From: Rhodocaloribacter sp964552015
GTDB taxonomy: Bacteria; Bacteroidota; Rhodothermia; Rhodothermales; ISCAR-4553
Reading direction: 5' to 3'
Assembly (NCBI GenBank): GCA_964552015.1
Contig: CAZKFR010000007.1
Location: 1 to 64,000, forward strand
Length of the DNA stretch: 64,000 nucleotides
Part shown: in pieces, positions 51,787 through 61,123 of the stretch
Numbering within the stretch: the stretch's first letter is position 1
Layout of the letters: every line of letters begins with the position of its first letter
Program-made: the position numbers and the translations under genes
The notes under the pieces: model-generated
Told to the model about the DNA's origin: nothing
What the model saw: only the letters and a program-made list of their open reading frames with translations
The model's database searches: none

Positions 51787-53673
51787 ATGCGTGCTCGTCC
51801 GTCCCGTTTTTCGCTTCGCCTGTCGCGGATCATCCTGTCCGGTCTGATGCTGGCCGGGTTCGCAGCCACGCCGACCCGCGCCCAGGCCATCGACAGCAGC
51901 CTCGTGGCCCGCTTCCAGCTGGCTGAGGCTTACCTGCGCGGTGCCCAGTTCGATCGTGCCATCCCCCTGCTCGAGGACCTCTACGCCGAGCGGCCGGAAA
52001 CGTACGTCTTCTTCGAGCGCCTTGCGCAGGCCTACGAGAGCGTCAAACGGTACGACGACGCCCTGCGCCTGCTCGATGAGCGCATCGCGAGCCAGCCCGT
52101 CCCGACGGCCCTGCTGGCCGAGAAGGCCCGCCTGCTCTACCTCAAGGGTGAGGAGGAGGCAGCCCTGCAGACCTGGCAGACCGCCCTCGACACGCTGCCC
52201 GGGCACGTGAACACGTACCTGCTCGTCTACCGATCGATGATGCAGGTACGGCGCTTCGAGGATGCCATCGCCGTCCTCGAACAGGGCCGCCGCACCCTCG
52301 ACCGCGACGACCTCTTCCAGACCGACCTGGCCTACCTCTACAGCCTCACCGGCGATCATGCCCGGGCCATGGAGGAATACCTGAACCTGCTGGCCCGGAA
52401 CGAGCGGCAACTCAACTTCGTCCGGGGCCGGCTCAGCCGGTACATGGAGCAGGAGGAAGCCCTGAAAGCCGCCATCGCCATGACCGAGCGAGCCGTCCGC
52501 CAGAACCCGCTCAACCGGGCCTACCGCGAACTGCTCTCGTGGCTCTACCTGGAGGGCGGCTACTACCGGGAAGCCCTCGACGTCAACCGGGCCATCGACC
52601 GGCTCGAGGAGGAACGCGGTCAGGTGCTGTTCGCCTTCGCCCGGCTGGCCGCCGAGGCCGGCGCCTACGACGTGGCCCTGGAAGCCTATGAGGAAATCCT
52701 GGCCCGTTACCCGGACGCCCCCGCCGCCCCGGAAGCCCGGTACGGTCTGGCCGAGATGTACGAGCGCCGGGCCGAACAGCGCGGCGAACAGGCCTTCGAC
52801 GCCCGGGGCAACCGCATCCCGGCCCCGAACTACGACCGCGCCCTGGACGCCTACCGCGCCTTCCTGCAGGCCTACCCGAACCACCCGCGCTACCCTGACG
52901 TCCTCCGCCGCATCGGGCGGCTCCAGCAGGACGTCTTCGCCGACCTGGGAGCCGCCGAGGCCACCCTCCAGGAGGTCGTCACCCGCTTCCCGGGCACCGA
53001 GGCCGCCGATCTCGCCGCCTTCGACCTGGGGCGTGTGGCCCTGCAACGCAACCAGCTCGAAGCCGCCCGCCTGGCGTTCTCCCGCCTCATCGATCGGCTG
53101 CGCACCGGTGAACTGGCCGAGCAGGCCCGTTACGAACTGGCGCTGATCCACTTCTATCAGGGTGCCTTCGATGCAGCCCTGACCATCGCCGAGGCCATCA
53201 AAGAAAACACGGCGGCCGACGTGGCCAACGACGCCATCGAACTGAAGGTGCTGCTCGTCGAAAACCGGGGGCCGGACTCGCTGAACACGCCCCTGCGACG
53301 CTATGCCGAGGCCCGCCTGCTCGAACGCCAGCGCCAGCCCGAACGGGCGCTGGCCGTGCTCGAAGCGCTGCTCCGCGACTACGGCAACCACCCGCTGGCC
53401 GATGACGCCCGCTTCTTCCGCGCCCGGCTCCTGCGCCGGCTCGGACGCCCCGAAGACGCCGTGCAGGCCCTGCTCGAACTGCCCCTCCTCCACCCCGGCA
53501 CCTACCTCGCCGACCGCAGCCTCTTCCTGGCAGGACAGATCCAGGAACAGGACCTCGGCCTGCCCGACGAAGCGTTCAAGACCTACACCCGCCTTCTGAC
53601 CGAATTCCCCGGGTCGCTGTTGCTGCCCGAGGTCCGCGCACGGCTGCGTGCCCTCCGCGGCGACGATGCCTGA
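51787..53673 (+). CDS. Exported tetratricopeptide-repeat protein
   Basis: 628 residues from the ATG at 51787. A signal peptide (about 1-32, ending TPTRAQ) is followed by about a dozen TPR-like helical pairs through the whole length, for example AQFDRAIPLLEDLYAERPET, YDDALRLLDERIASQPVPTA, AYDVALEAYEEILARYPDAP and PERALAVLEALLRDYGNHPL. It ends in a charged RLRALRGDDA. TPR proteins of this kind in Bacteroidota are periplasmic scaffolds, sometimes tied to type IX secretion or peptidoglycan turnover. The next gene, 28 bp downstream, encodes another exported protein and is likely cotranscribed. Confidence 0.85.
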   Translation: MRARPSRFSLRLSRIILSGLMLAGFAATPTRAQAIDSSLVARFQLAEAYLRGAQFDRAIPLLEDLYAERPETYVFFERLAQAYESVKRYDDALRLLDERIASQPVPTALLAEKARLLYLKGEEEAALQTWQTALDTLPGHVNTYLLVYRSMMQVRRFEDAIAVLEQGRRTLDRDDLFQTDLAYLYSLTGDHARAMEEYLNLLARNERQLNFVRGRLSRYMEQEEALKAAIAMTERAVRQNPLNRAYRELLSWLYLEGGYYREALDVNRAIDRLEEERGQVLFAFARLAAEAGAYDVALEAYEEILARYPDAPAAPEARYGLAEMYERRAEQRGEQAFDARGNRIPAPNYDRALDAYRAFLQAYPNHPRYPDVLRRIGRLQQDVFADLGAAEATLQEVVTRFPGTEAADLAAFDLGRVALQRNQLEAARLAFSRLIDRLRTGELAEQARYELALIHFYQGAFDAALTIAEAIKENTAADVANDAIELKVLLVENRGPDSLNTPLRRYAEARLLERQRQPERALAVLEALLRDYGNHPLADDARFFRARLLRRLGRPEDAVQALLELPLLHPGTYLADRSLFLAGQIQEQDLGLPDEAFKTYTRLLTEFPGSLLLPEVRARLRALRGDDA

Positions 53674-53701
53674 TGTCCCGTTCCCAACGAACCCGAACGC
53701 C

Positions 53702-54961
53702 ATGCGCCGCTCGTTCCTCTTGCTGGCCTGCCTGCTCCTCGCCCTTCCGCTGCGGGCGCAGGACCTCCTCATCCCCATGGATACCCGCCAGACGGACCAC
53801 CTCAAGGCCTACGGCATCGCCTACTGGACACTCAGCCGGGGCGTCGAGGTGGACTGGCTGCTCAACTACCGGGGGGGCTCCTTCCTCATCGCCACCTTTC
53901 CCGAACTGGAGCAGGAACTGCGCATCCGGGGCGTCTACTTCGAAACCCTCAGCCCGGCGCAGTCCGCCCAGATCATCGCCGAGGTGGAGCGCGAGGACCG
54001 CAACACGGCCGTCGTGCGCCTGGAGAAGCCGCCGCGCATCGCCGTCTATGCCCCGGATGTGACGCAGCCGTGGGACGATGCCGTCCTGCTGGCCCTCACC
54101 TATGCCGAGGTGCCCTACGACATGATCTACGACGACGAGGTCCTCACCGGCAAACTGGCCGACTACGACTGGCTGCACCTGCACCACGAGGACTTCACCG
54201 GCCAGTACGGCAAGTTCTACTCCTACCGGGCCATGCCCTGGTACATCGAGCAGCAGCGTCAGGCCGAGGCCACCGCCCGGCGGCACGGCTTCCGCAAGGT
54301 CAGCCAGCTCAAGCTCGCCGTGGCCCGGACCATCCGCGACTACGTCCTCAACGGCGGCTTCCTCTTTGCCATGTGCTCCGGCACCGACACCTTCGACATC
54401 GCCCTGGCTGCCCACGCCACCGACATCGTCCCGGCCGAGTACGACGGGGACCCCATCGACCCGGACGCCCTCAGCAAGCTCGACTTCTCCGAGACGCTGG
54501 CCTTCGAGAACTTCACGCCGAGTTTCAATGCCCAGGAATACGAGCACTCGAACATCGATACGGGCCCCCCGCCGCCCCAGCTCCTCAATCCGGCCCTCGA
54601 CTACTTCACCCTGTTCGAGTTCTCGGCCAAATGGGACCCCGTTCCGTCGATGCTGACGCAGAACCACGTCGCCACCATCAAGGGGTTCGTCGGGCAGACG
54701 ACCAACTTCCGCAAGGACCTCATCAAGCCCGGCGTCGTCATCCTGGCCGAGGCCCCGGGCCGGGACGCCGTCCGCTACCTGCACGGGACGCTGGGGCAGG
54801 GCACCTTCACCTTCTATGCCGGCCACGACCCCGAAGACTACCAGCACTTCGTCAACGACCCGCCCACCGACCTGAGCCTCCACAAAAATTCACCGGGCTA
54901 CCGGCTCATTCTGAACAATATCCTCTTTCCGGCCGCCCGGAAGAAGAAACAGAAGACGTGA
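53702..54961 (+). CDS. Exported protein of unclear function
   Basis: 419 residues from the ATG at 53702, with a signal peptide (1-19, ending PLRAQ). I recall relatives being labelled asparagine synthetase B, but neither the N-terminal Cys nucleophile nor the ATP-pyrophosphatase loop of that enzyme is visible, so the label looks wrong. The middle (PPRIAVYAPDVTQPWDDAVL, YDWLHLHHEDFTGQYGKFYS and GGFLFAMCSGTDTFDIALAA) reads like a class I amidotransferase or ThuA-like fold, with Cys in MCSGTD where a nucleophile could be. It ends in a Lys-rich tail (ARKKKQKT). It follows the TPR gene by 28 bp and probably works with it outside the cytoplasm. Confidence 0.75.
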   Translation: MRRSFLLLACLLLALPLRAQDLLIPMDTRQTDHLKAYGIAYWTLSRGVEVDWLLNYRGGSFLIATFPELEQELRIRGVYFETLSPAQSAQIIAEVEREDRNTAVVRLEKPPRIAVYAPDVTQPWDDAVLLALTYAEVPYDMIYDDEVLTGKLADYDWLHLHHEDFTGQYGKFYSYRAMPWYIEQQRQAEATARRHGFRKVSQLKLAVARTIRDYVLNGGFLFAMCSGTDTFDIALAAHATDIVPAEYDGDPIDPDALSKLDFSETLAFENFTPSFNAQEYEHSNIDTGPPPPQLLNPALDYFTLFEFSAKWDPVPSMLTQNHVATIKGFVGQTTNFRKDLIKPGVVILAEAPGRDAVRYLHGTLGQGTFTFYAGHDPEDYQHFVNDPPTDLSLHKNSPGYRLILNNILFPAARKKKQKT

Positions 54962-55109
54962 GGCTGCGTTTCGCCCCACGCCGGGCCACGGACCCGGAGC
55001 GTCGCCACCCCGGGTACGGGCGCCGGCGCTGCACCCCGGTCCCTCGGGATCGAGGTCCGAGGCCCCCGCGTCGGGCCCTCCCCGCGTTCCCTCACCCTTC
55101 TGCGCTGCC

Positions 55110-55661
55110 ATGAACGAAGTATCTACGTCGACCGCCTCGAAAAAGACCGTCAGCGCCTCGCGGACGATCATGAGCGAGATCGTCCTGCCCAACGACACGA
55201 ACGGGCTGGGCAACCTGATGGGTGGCCGCCTGCTGCACTGGATGGACGTGGCCGCCGCCATTGCGGCCCAGCGTCATGCCAACCGGGTCTGTGTCACCGC
55301 CTCGGTGGACTCGGTGGAATTCAACTGCCCGATCCGCGCCGGCGAGATCGTCATCCTGGAGAGCCGCGTCAACCGGGCGTTCAACACCTCGATGGAGGTG
55401 CAGATCAACGTCTGGGCCGAGAACCCGCGCGACCAGACGAAGCGGAAGTGCAACCGGGCCTTCTATACGTTCGTCGCCCTCGGGGAGGATGGCCGCCCGA
55501 AGCCGGTGCCACCGATCCACCCGGAGACGGAGGAGGAACGGCGCTGCTACGAGAACGCCGCCCGGCGCCGCGAATTCCGGCTGCTCCTGGCCGGGCGGCT
55601 CAAGCTGGACGATGCCAGCCTGCTGAAGTCGGATCTGCTGGCCACGCTGAAAGCGCCATGA
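55110..55661 (+). CDS. Hotdog-fold acyl-CoA thioesterase
   Basis: 183 residues. The acyl-CoA hydrolase (YciA/BACH) pattern is clear: IVLPNDTNGLGNLMGGRLLH followed by WMDVAAAIAAQRHA, then VDSVEFNCPIRAGEIVILES and VNRAFNTSMEVQINVWAENP, and GEDGRPKPVPPIHPETEEER. The catalytic Asp/Asn are those of NDTNGLGN and the following helix. It should hydrolyse acyl-CoAs in the cytosol; the chain-length preference is unknown. The TGA overlaps the ATG of the next gene (ATGA at 55658), so the two are translationally coupled. Confidence 0.9.
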   Translation: MNEVSTSTASKKTVSASRTIMSEIVLPNDTNGLGNLMGGRLLHWMDVAAAIAAQRHANRVCVTASVDSVEFNCPIRAGEIVILESRVNRAFNTSMEVQINVWAENPRDQTKRKCNRAFYTFVALGEDGRPKPVPPIHPETEEERRCYENAARRREFRLLLAGRLKLDDASLLKSDLLATLKAP

Positions 55662-56122
55662 GCCGCCTGCGTCTCCTCGTCTTCCTGCTGGTGAGTCTGC
55701 TGTGGCTTCAGGAAGCCCCGGCCCAGCCGGCCGGGCGCACCCTGGGGGTGGGCGGACAGGTCGGAGCGCCGGCAGGGGTCACCTTCAAGCTGTACCGGCC
55801 CGGCACGTCACCGCTGCCCGGCTACCGGCCGGACGCGCTCTCGGTGCTGGCCTCCTGGGACCTCGGCGATGCCTTTCATCTGCACGCCCACCTCGTCCGC
55901 GAGCGCCCGATCCCGGACTCACCGCTGAACTACTACCTCGGCCCCGGGGCGGTGCTCGGTATCGAAGGCGATGGCCTTGGCCTGGGCGTGGGCGGGCTCT
56001 TCGGTGTCAACTTCTTCCGGGAACGCTTCGAGGTCTTCCTCGAACTCGCCCCCCGGCTGAACCTGCTCCCTGCCACCCGGGGCCACCTCGACGCCGGCGT
56101 GGGTCTGCGCTATTACCTCTGA
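55658..56122 (+). CDS. Small outer-membrane beta-barrel-like protein
   Basis: 154 residues from an ATG that overlaps the thioesterase stop. A signal peptide (1-22, ending EAPAQ) precedes Gly-rich alternating strands (LGVGGQVGAPAGVTFKLYRP, LNYYLGPGAVLGIEGDGLGL, GVGGLFGVNFFRERFEVFLE), ending in GHLDAGVGLRYYL with an aromatic last residue region typical of outer-membrane barrels. The size suggests an eight-stranded barrel. No function is recognisable. Confidence 0.75.
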   Translation: MSRLRLLVFLLVSLLWLQEAPAQPAGRTLGVGGQVGAPAGVTFKLYRPGTSPLPGYRPDALSVLASWDLGDAFHLHAHLVRERPIPDSPLNYYLGPGAVLGIEGDGLGLGVGGLFGVNFFRERFEVFLELAPRLNLLPATRGHLDAGVGLRYYL

Positions 56123-56213
56123 CCCCGCCCGGCACGAAACCCCCGGTGTTCCGTATCTTTACGGGCGCTTCCCCGGTGCCGCCCCCACCCTGACCCTCCA
56201 CACCCTCGCCGTC

Positions 56214-57140
56214 ATGCTGTACAAACGCATCCTGATCACCGGCGCCAACGGTCTGCTCGGCCAGGAGCTCGTCGCCCAGATGAGCCGCCACCCCGAGTAC
56301 GACCTGCTGGCCACGGCCCGGGACGCTACCCCCCGTTTCGACGGCGGCACCGGCGGCTACCTGCCCCTGGACATCACCGACTTCGACGCCGTCCGCCGCG
56401 TCTTCCAGGACTTCACGCCGGACACCGTCATCAACTGTGCGGCCATGACGCAGGTGGACCGTTGCGAGACGGAGCGCGAGGCCTGCTGGCGCATCAACGT
56501 CGAGGCCGTCGAACACCTGGCCCGGTGCTGCCTCCAGCACGGCAGCCGCCTCATCCAGGTCTCGACGGATTTCGTCTTCGACGGCCAGAACGGCCCCTAC
56601 CGCGAGACGGATCGGCCCAACCCCATCAGCTTCTACGGCCGCTCGAAACTGGCCTCGGAAAACGTCGTCCGCGGGGCCGGGCTGGACCGCTGGGCCGTGG
56701 CCCGTACCATCCTGGTCTACGGCACCGGCAACCGCCTCAGCCGTTCGAACATCGTGCTGTGGGTCCTCGATCAGCTCTCCCGCGGCCAGGAGATCCACGT
56801 CGTCACCGATCAGTGGCGCACGCCCACCTACGTCGTCGACCTGGCCGCCGGCATCGAACGCATCGTCCGCTTCAACAAGTCCGGCGTCTTTCATCTCTCC
56901 GGGCGCGAGCTCTTCTCCATCTACGAGTTTGCCCTCCGCATCGCCCGCGTCTTCGACCTGGACGCTTCGCTCATCCACCCCACCGACGGCACCCGCTTCC
57001 GGCAGACGGCGGCCCGTCCGCCCCGCACCGGGTTCATCATCCTCAAGGCCGAGACCGAACTGGGCTTCCGTCCCCATCCCACCGACGAGGCGCTCCGCCA
57101 CCTCGGCCAGCGCCTGGGCCTCTCCGTCACCCAGCCGTGA
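56214..57140 (+). CDS. dTDP-4-dehydrorhamnose reductase-like (RmlD family) protein
   Basis: 308 residues. The NAD(P) motif is RILITGANGLLGQELVAQMS, followed by TVINCAAMTQVDRCETEREA, STDFVFDGQNGPYRETDRPN and the active-site Tyr/Lys in FYGRSKLASENVV. This is the RmlD/extended SDR pattern. RmlD makes dTDP-L-rhamnose in surface polysaccharide synthesis, but other rml genes are not near, and some family members act elsewhere (for example as methionine adenosyltransferase regulatory subunit homologues). The gene is 91 bp after the small barrel gene and 167 bp before serS. Confidence 0.85.
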   Translation: MLYKRILITGANGLLGQELVAQMSRHPEYDLLATARDATPRFDGGTGGYLPLDITDFDAVRRVFQDFTPDTVINCAAMTQVDRCETEREACWRINVEAVEHLARCCLQHGSRLIQVSTDFVFDGQNGPYRETDRPNPISFYGRSKLASENVVRGAGLDRWAVARTILVYGTGNRLSRSNIVLWVLDQLSRGQEIHVVTDQWRTPTYVVDLAAGIERIVRFNKSGVFHLSGRELFSIYEFALRIARVFDLDASLIHPTDGTRFRQTAARPPRTGFIILKAETELGFRPHPTDEALRHLGQRLGLSVTQP

Positions 57141-57307
57141 TGAGCCGGCAACGGGGCGTGCCGAGGGCACGAACGCCCCGGCAATCTTGATGGAGAATTC
57201 CCTGCCGCTTTCGGGTGGTTTTATTTTTTTTCGGCTCGCAGGAGCCCCGCGTGTGGAAACGAACACCGCCCGGGTGCCCTACCTGCCTCACCCTGATCCC
57301 GACGATC

Positions 57308-58588
57308 ATGCTGGACCTCCACTTCATCCGAGAGCACCCCGAGCGCGTGCGCCAGGCCATCCGGGACAAACGTGCCGGCAGCGTCGAGACGGTCGACGCC
57401 GTGCTGGCCGCCGATGAGCGCCGCCGCGCGCTCCAGACCGAGCTGCAGGAATTGCAGCACCACGTCAACACGCGCTCGAAGGAGATCGGCACGCTCATGA
57501 AGGCGGGCCGGCGGGACGAGGCGCAGGTGATCATCACCGAGACGGGGCAGATGAAGGAACGCATCAAGGCCCTCGAGGAGGAGATGCGGGCCGTCGAAGC
57601 CCGACTGGAACGGTTGCTCCTGGAACTCCCCAACGTGCCACACCCGAGCGTGCCCGTGGGCCACAGCCCGGAAGACAACGTCGTCGTCCACGAAGAAGGC
57701 ACACGGCCGGCGTTCGACTTCGAGCCGCTCCCCCACTGGGAACTCGCCGCCCGGCACGGCCTGATCGACTTCGAGCGCGGCGCCAAGGTGACCGGTGCCG
57801 GCTTTCCGTTCTACGTGGGCGCCGGGGCCCGCCTCCAGCGCGCCCTCCTCAACTTCTTCCTGGACCTGGCCGTGCGCGAGGGCGGCTATACCGAGATCCA
57901 GCCCCCCTACGTGGTCAACGCGGACAGCGCCACCGGCACGGGACAACTCCCCGACAAGGAGGACCTGATGTACGAGGTCCCGCGCGACGGCCTCTACCTG
58001 ATCCCCACCGCCGAGGTACCGGTGACCAACTTCTTCCGGGGCGAGATCCTCGACGAGACCGATCTGCCGGTCCGGTTCTGCGCCTACACGCCGTGCTTCC
58101 GGCGGGAGGCCGGCTCCTACGGCAAGGACGTGCGCGGCCTCAACCGCCTCCATCAGTTCGACAAGGTGGAACTCGTCCAGTTCGTCCACCCCGAGCAGAG
58201 CTACGAGGCGCTCGAAGCGCTGCGCGAGGACGCCGAACGGGCCCTCCGCCGGCTGGGTCTGCCTTACCGCCGCCTGCTCATGTGCACCGGCGACATGGGC
58301 TTCACGCAGGCGAAGAAGTACGACCTGGAGGTCTGGAGCGCCGGCCAGCAACGCTGGCTGGAGGTCTCCTCCGTCTCCAACTTCGAGGCGTTCCAGGCAC
58401 GGCGCATGCAGATCCGCTACCGCCCGGCCGGCGGCGGCAAGCCGGTGGTGCTGCACACGCTCAACGGCAGCGGTCTGGCCTTCCCCCGCGTCGTGGCCGC
58501 GCTGCTCGAGCACTACCAGCAGCCCGACGGCACCATCCGCATCCCCGAGGCCCTGCAGCCCTATACCGGCTTCGACCGGATCGGTTGA
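57308..58588 (+). CDS. serS: Seryl-tRNA synthetase
   Basis: 426 residues from the ATG at 57308. The N-terminal coiled-coil arm (about 30-100, ALQTELQELQHHVNTRSKEI; EERL-type heptads) binds tRNA. Class II motifs follow: motif 2 FRREAGSYGKDVRGLNRLHQ and motif 3 LNGSGLAFPRVVAALLEHYQ. TAEVPVTNFFRGEIL and the TGDMGFTQAKKYDLEVW segment mark the serine site. It charges tRNA(Ser). The T-rich stretch at 57215-57235 before the gene (TTTTATTTTTTTT) may be part of its promoter. Confidence 0.97.
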   Translation: MLDLHFIREHPERVRQAIRDKRAGSVETVDAVLAADERRRALQTELQELQHHVNTRSKEIGTLMKAGRRDEAQVIITETGQMKERIKALEEEMRAVEARLERLLLELPNVPHPSVPVGHSPEDNVVVHEEGTRPAFDFEPLPHWELAARHGLIDFERGAKVTGAGFPFYVGAGARLQRALLNFFLDLAVREGGYTEIQPPYVVNADSATGTGQLPDKEDLMYEVPRDGLYLIPTAEVPVTNFFRGEILDETDLPVRFCAYTPCFRREAGSYGKDVRGLNRLHQFDKVELVQFVHPEQSYEALEALREDAERALRRLGLPYRRLLMCTGDMGFTQAKKYDLEVWSAGQQRWLEVSSVSNFEAFQARRMQIRYRPAGGGKPVVLHTLNGSGLAFPRVVAALLEHYQQPDGTIRIPEALQPYTGFDRIG

Positions 58589-58669
58589 GGCCGGACCGGA
58601 GCCCCGCTCCCCGGTGTGGACAGAAAACACGCACGCACATCCCCACCCGGCGCACGCTTCATCGTTTTT

Positions 58670-58699
58670 TTGAAATACAGGCCGTCCGTTTCGTATACT
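58670..58699 (+). promoter_or_regulatory. Promoter of the radical SAM gene
   Basis: TTGAAA (58670-58675), an 18-bp spacer and TATACT (58694-58699) form a housekeeping-type promoter 92 bp before the ATG. The spacer length and -10 match those in front of lexA. Confidence 0.6.
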
Positions 58700-58791
58700 G
58701 GCCCGTGAATCTTCGCCTTGCGGGCCGGCGCATCCGGCTCTCCGTCGTGTGGGCGAGGCACCACCGTCTTCTCACTTCGCCTCACGATGCC

Positions 58792-60348
58792 ATGCGCAAA
58801 CGTTCCATCGGCATCCTGGAGATCGTCTCCCGGACGGGTCATCAGAACTGGTACGGGCGCATCATGCGGGCCAACCTGACGAGCATCATGCCGCAGTGCG
58901 TGGCCGTATGGTGCGAGCAGCTCGGCCACGACGTTGCCATCACCTACCACAACGGCCCCCACCCGCTCATCGAGCCCCTCCCGGACGACCTCGACCTCGT
59001 CATCATCGGCGCCTTCACGCAGTCCGCCCAGGTAGCCTATGCGCTGAGCCACTACTACCGTTCGAAGGGTGCGGTGACGGCCCTCGGCGGCCCCCACGCC
59101 CGCTGCTACCCTGAGGACGCCTGTAAATATTTCGACTATGTGCTGGGGTTCACCGACCAGGCCATCGTGGAAGAGGTGGTGCAGGAGTGTGCGCCCCACC
59201 GGCCACTGGGACGCTACCTCTCGGCGCCTCAGCAACCCGCCCGGCTGCCCAGCGTGCGCGAGCGCTGGCACCACATCCGCCGTCTGCACGAGAAGGCTCC
59301 GCTGATCAAGGTAGTGCCCATGATTGGCAGCCTGGGCTGCCCGTACACGTGCAGCTTCTGCGTCGACGCCGTGGTGCCCTACCAGCCCCTCGACTTCGAC
59401 GAGATGCAGGCCGACCTGCGCTTCGTCCGCGAGCAGATGGAGCGACCCATCGTCGGCTGGCACGACCCCAACTTCGGCGTCCGCTTCAACGACTACCTGG
59501 ATGCCATCGAGGAAGCCGTACCGCCCGGCAGCGTCGAGTTCATCGCCGAAAGCACCCTCTCGCTACTTTCCGAACCCAACGTAAAACGGCTCGCGAAGAA
59601 CGGCTTCCGCGCCATCCTGCCCGGCATCGAGTCGTGGTTCGACATGGGCTACAAGACCAAGACGGGACGGACCCTGGGCCGGGAGAAGGTCGACCGGGTC
59701 GCCGAGCAGGTCAACATGATCCTCCGGCACCTGCCTTACCTGCAGGCCAACTTCGTCCTCGGTCTCGACACCGACGAGGGCGACGCCCCCTTCGAGCTGA
59801 CCAAGCGCTTCCTCGACGCGGCCCCCGGCGCCTTCCCGGCCTATTCGATGCTCACCGCCTTCGGCCGCAGTGCCCCCCTCAACCTCGAATACCAGCGGCA
59901 GGACCGCGTCATCCCCTTCCCCTTCCATTTCCTCAACAACAACGGCGCCATGAACGTCCGGCCGAAAAACTATACCTGGCCGGAGTTCTACGACCGGATG
60001 ATCGACCTGCACACGTACTCGTTCTCGCGTCGCGCCATCACGAACCGGCTGCGGGCCAACCGGGGCTGGATCCCGAAACTGATGAACGTCGTGCGGGCCG
60101 TCACCTTCGAGGGATGGGGCAAAATCCGGTACTTCAAGACGGTACGTCGACTGCTCGACGAGGACCGTGCCTTCCGCGCCTTCTTCGAGCAGGAGACCAC
60201 CGAGATCCCGTCGTTCTTCGTCGAGCAGATCCGGCACGACCTGGGATGGCTGTGGGACTGGCTCCCCGAGGGCGCTCTCCATCACGACCCGTACGCCTAC
60301 CTCAAGACCGAGGGCCTCGCCGCACCGGCGGTCCTGGCACAGGCGTGA
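58792..60348 (+). CDS. B12-binding-type radical SAM protein
   Basis: 518 residues from the ATG at 58792, the start that leaves the promoter at 58670 outside the gene. The N-terminal region (about 1-135) is like a cobalamin-binding domain, with DLVIIGAFTQSAQVAYALSH and ALGGPHARCYPEDACKYFDY. The radical SAM domain has the cluster motif CPYTCSFC (Cys183, Cys187, Cys190) and VGWHDPNFGVRFNDYLDAIE. Such enzymes methylate or rearrange unreactive carbon centres. The DxHxGG cobalamin motif is not obvious, so cobalamin may not be bound. The substrate is unknown, and the neighbours (serS and ogt) give no hint. Confidence 0.85.
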   Translation: MRKRSIGILEIVSRTGHQNWYGRIMRANLTSIMPQCVAVWCEQLGHDVAITYHNGPHPLIEPLPDDLDLVIIGAFTQSAQVAYALSHYYRSKGAVTALGGPHARCYPEDACKYFDYVLGFTDQAIVEEVVQECAPHRPLGRYLSAPQQPARLPSVRERWHHIRRLHEKAPLIKVVPMIGSLGCPYTCSFCVDAVVPYQPLDFDEMQADLRFVREQMERPIVGWHDPNFGVRFNDYLDAIEEAVPPGSVEFIAESTLSLLSEPNVKRLAKNGFRAILPGIESWFDMGYKTKTGRTLGREKVDRVAEQVNMILRHLPYLQANFVLGLDTDEGDAPFELTKRFLDAAPGAFPAYSMLTAFGRSAPLNLEYQRQDRVIPFPFHFLNNNGAMNVRPKNYTWPEFYDRMIDLHTYSFSRRAITNRLRANRGWIPKLMNVVRAVTFEGWGKIRYFKTVRRLLDEDRAFRAFFEQETTEIPSFFVEQIRHDLGWLWDWLPEGALHHDPYAYLKTEGLAAPAVLAQA

Positions 60349-60436
60349 CCGAGCGGGTCAACCCGGTGGCACGTACCGCGGCGTACGCGTACCTTGGAGA
60401 GCGTGATGAGCCCTACCACGAAACGTACCTGAAGTC

Positions 60437-61096
60437 ATGTCCGCGGGACCGCCCCCGGGCGCAGAGCCCGAACACGTCGTTGCCACGACGCCGGAAGAAC
60501 TCGAAGAACGCATCCTCCGACTGACGCGGCGCCGACCGGAGCGAGGACAGGGGTCCGAGATCGTGCACCTGCACCCGATCGCCACGCCGCTCGGCCCGAT
60601 GCTCGCCGGAACGACCGGGGACGGGGTATGCCTGCTCGAATACACGGATCCACCGCGCCTGGAATACCAATTGACCCGCCTGGCCGACCGGTGGAGCGCC
60701 GCCTTCGTTGCCGGGCCCTCGCCCCTGCACACACGACTGGCGGCAGAACTGAACGCCTATTTCGCGGGTCGCCTTCGCGCGTTCACGGTGCCGGTAACGA
60801 CTCGCGGCACCCCGTTTCAACAAGCCGTGTGGGCGGCGCTCCGGTCCGTTCCGTACGGCCAGACCTGCTCCTACGGCGCGCTGGCCCGGCAACTCGGCCG
60901 TCCGGCAGCCGTCCGCGCCGTCGCCCGGGCCAACGGAGCCAACCCGGTCGCCCTGCTCATCCCCTGCCACCGCATCATCGGCAGCGACGGCTCGCTGACC
61001 GGCTACGGGGGCGGCCTGTGGCGCAAGCGCTGGCTGCTACGCCACGAAGGCGCCGTGTTCACGGACGAGACGGCCCAGCTCACCCTGGACCTGTAG
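60437..61096 (+). CDS. ogt: Methylated-DNA-protein-cysteine methyltransferase
   Basis: 219 residues. The C-terminal domain (about 120-205) has all motifs: TPFQQAVWAALRSVPYGQTC, ANGANPVALLIPCHRIIGSD with the alkyl-accepting Cys in PCHR, and SLTGYGGGLWRKRWLLRHEG. An N-terminal domain of about 115 residues (VHLHPIATPLGPMLAGTTGD) is present as in Ogt/AdaB. It repairs O6-methylguanine by a one-time transfer to its own cysteine. The ATG at 60437 is the first in frame. It converges on ggt, with 27 bp between the stops. Confidence 0.93.
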   Translation: MSAGPPPGAEPEHVVATTPEELEERILRLTRRRPERGQGSEIVHLHPIATPLGPMLAGTTGDGVCLLEYTDPPRLEYQLTRLADRWSAAFVAGPSPLHTRLAAELNAYFAGRLRAFTVPVTTRGTPFQQAVWAALRSVPYGQTCSYGALARQLGRPAAVRAVARANGANPVALLIPCHRIIGSDGSLTGYGGGLWRKRWLLRHEGAVFTDETAQLTLDL

Positions 61097-61123
61097 CCCG
61101 ATGCCGCAACCCGGTAGCCGCCC

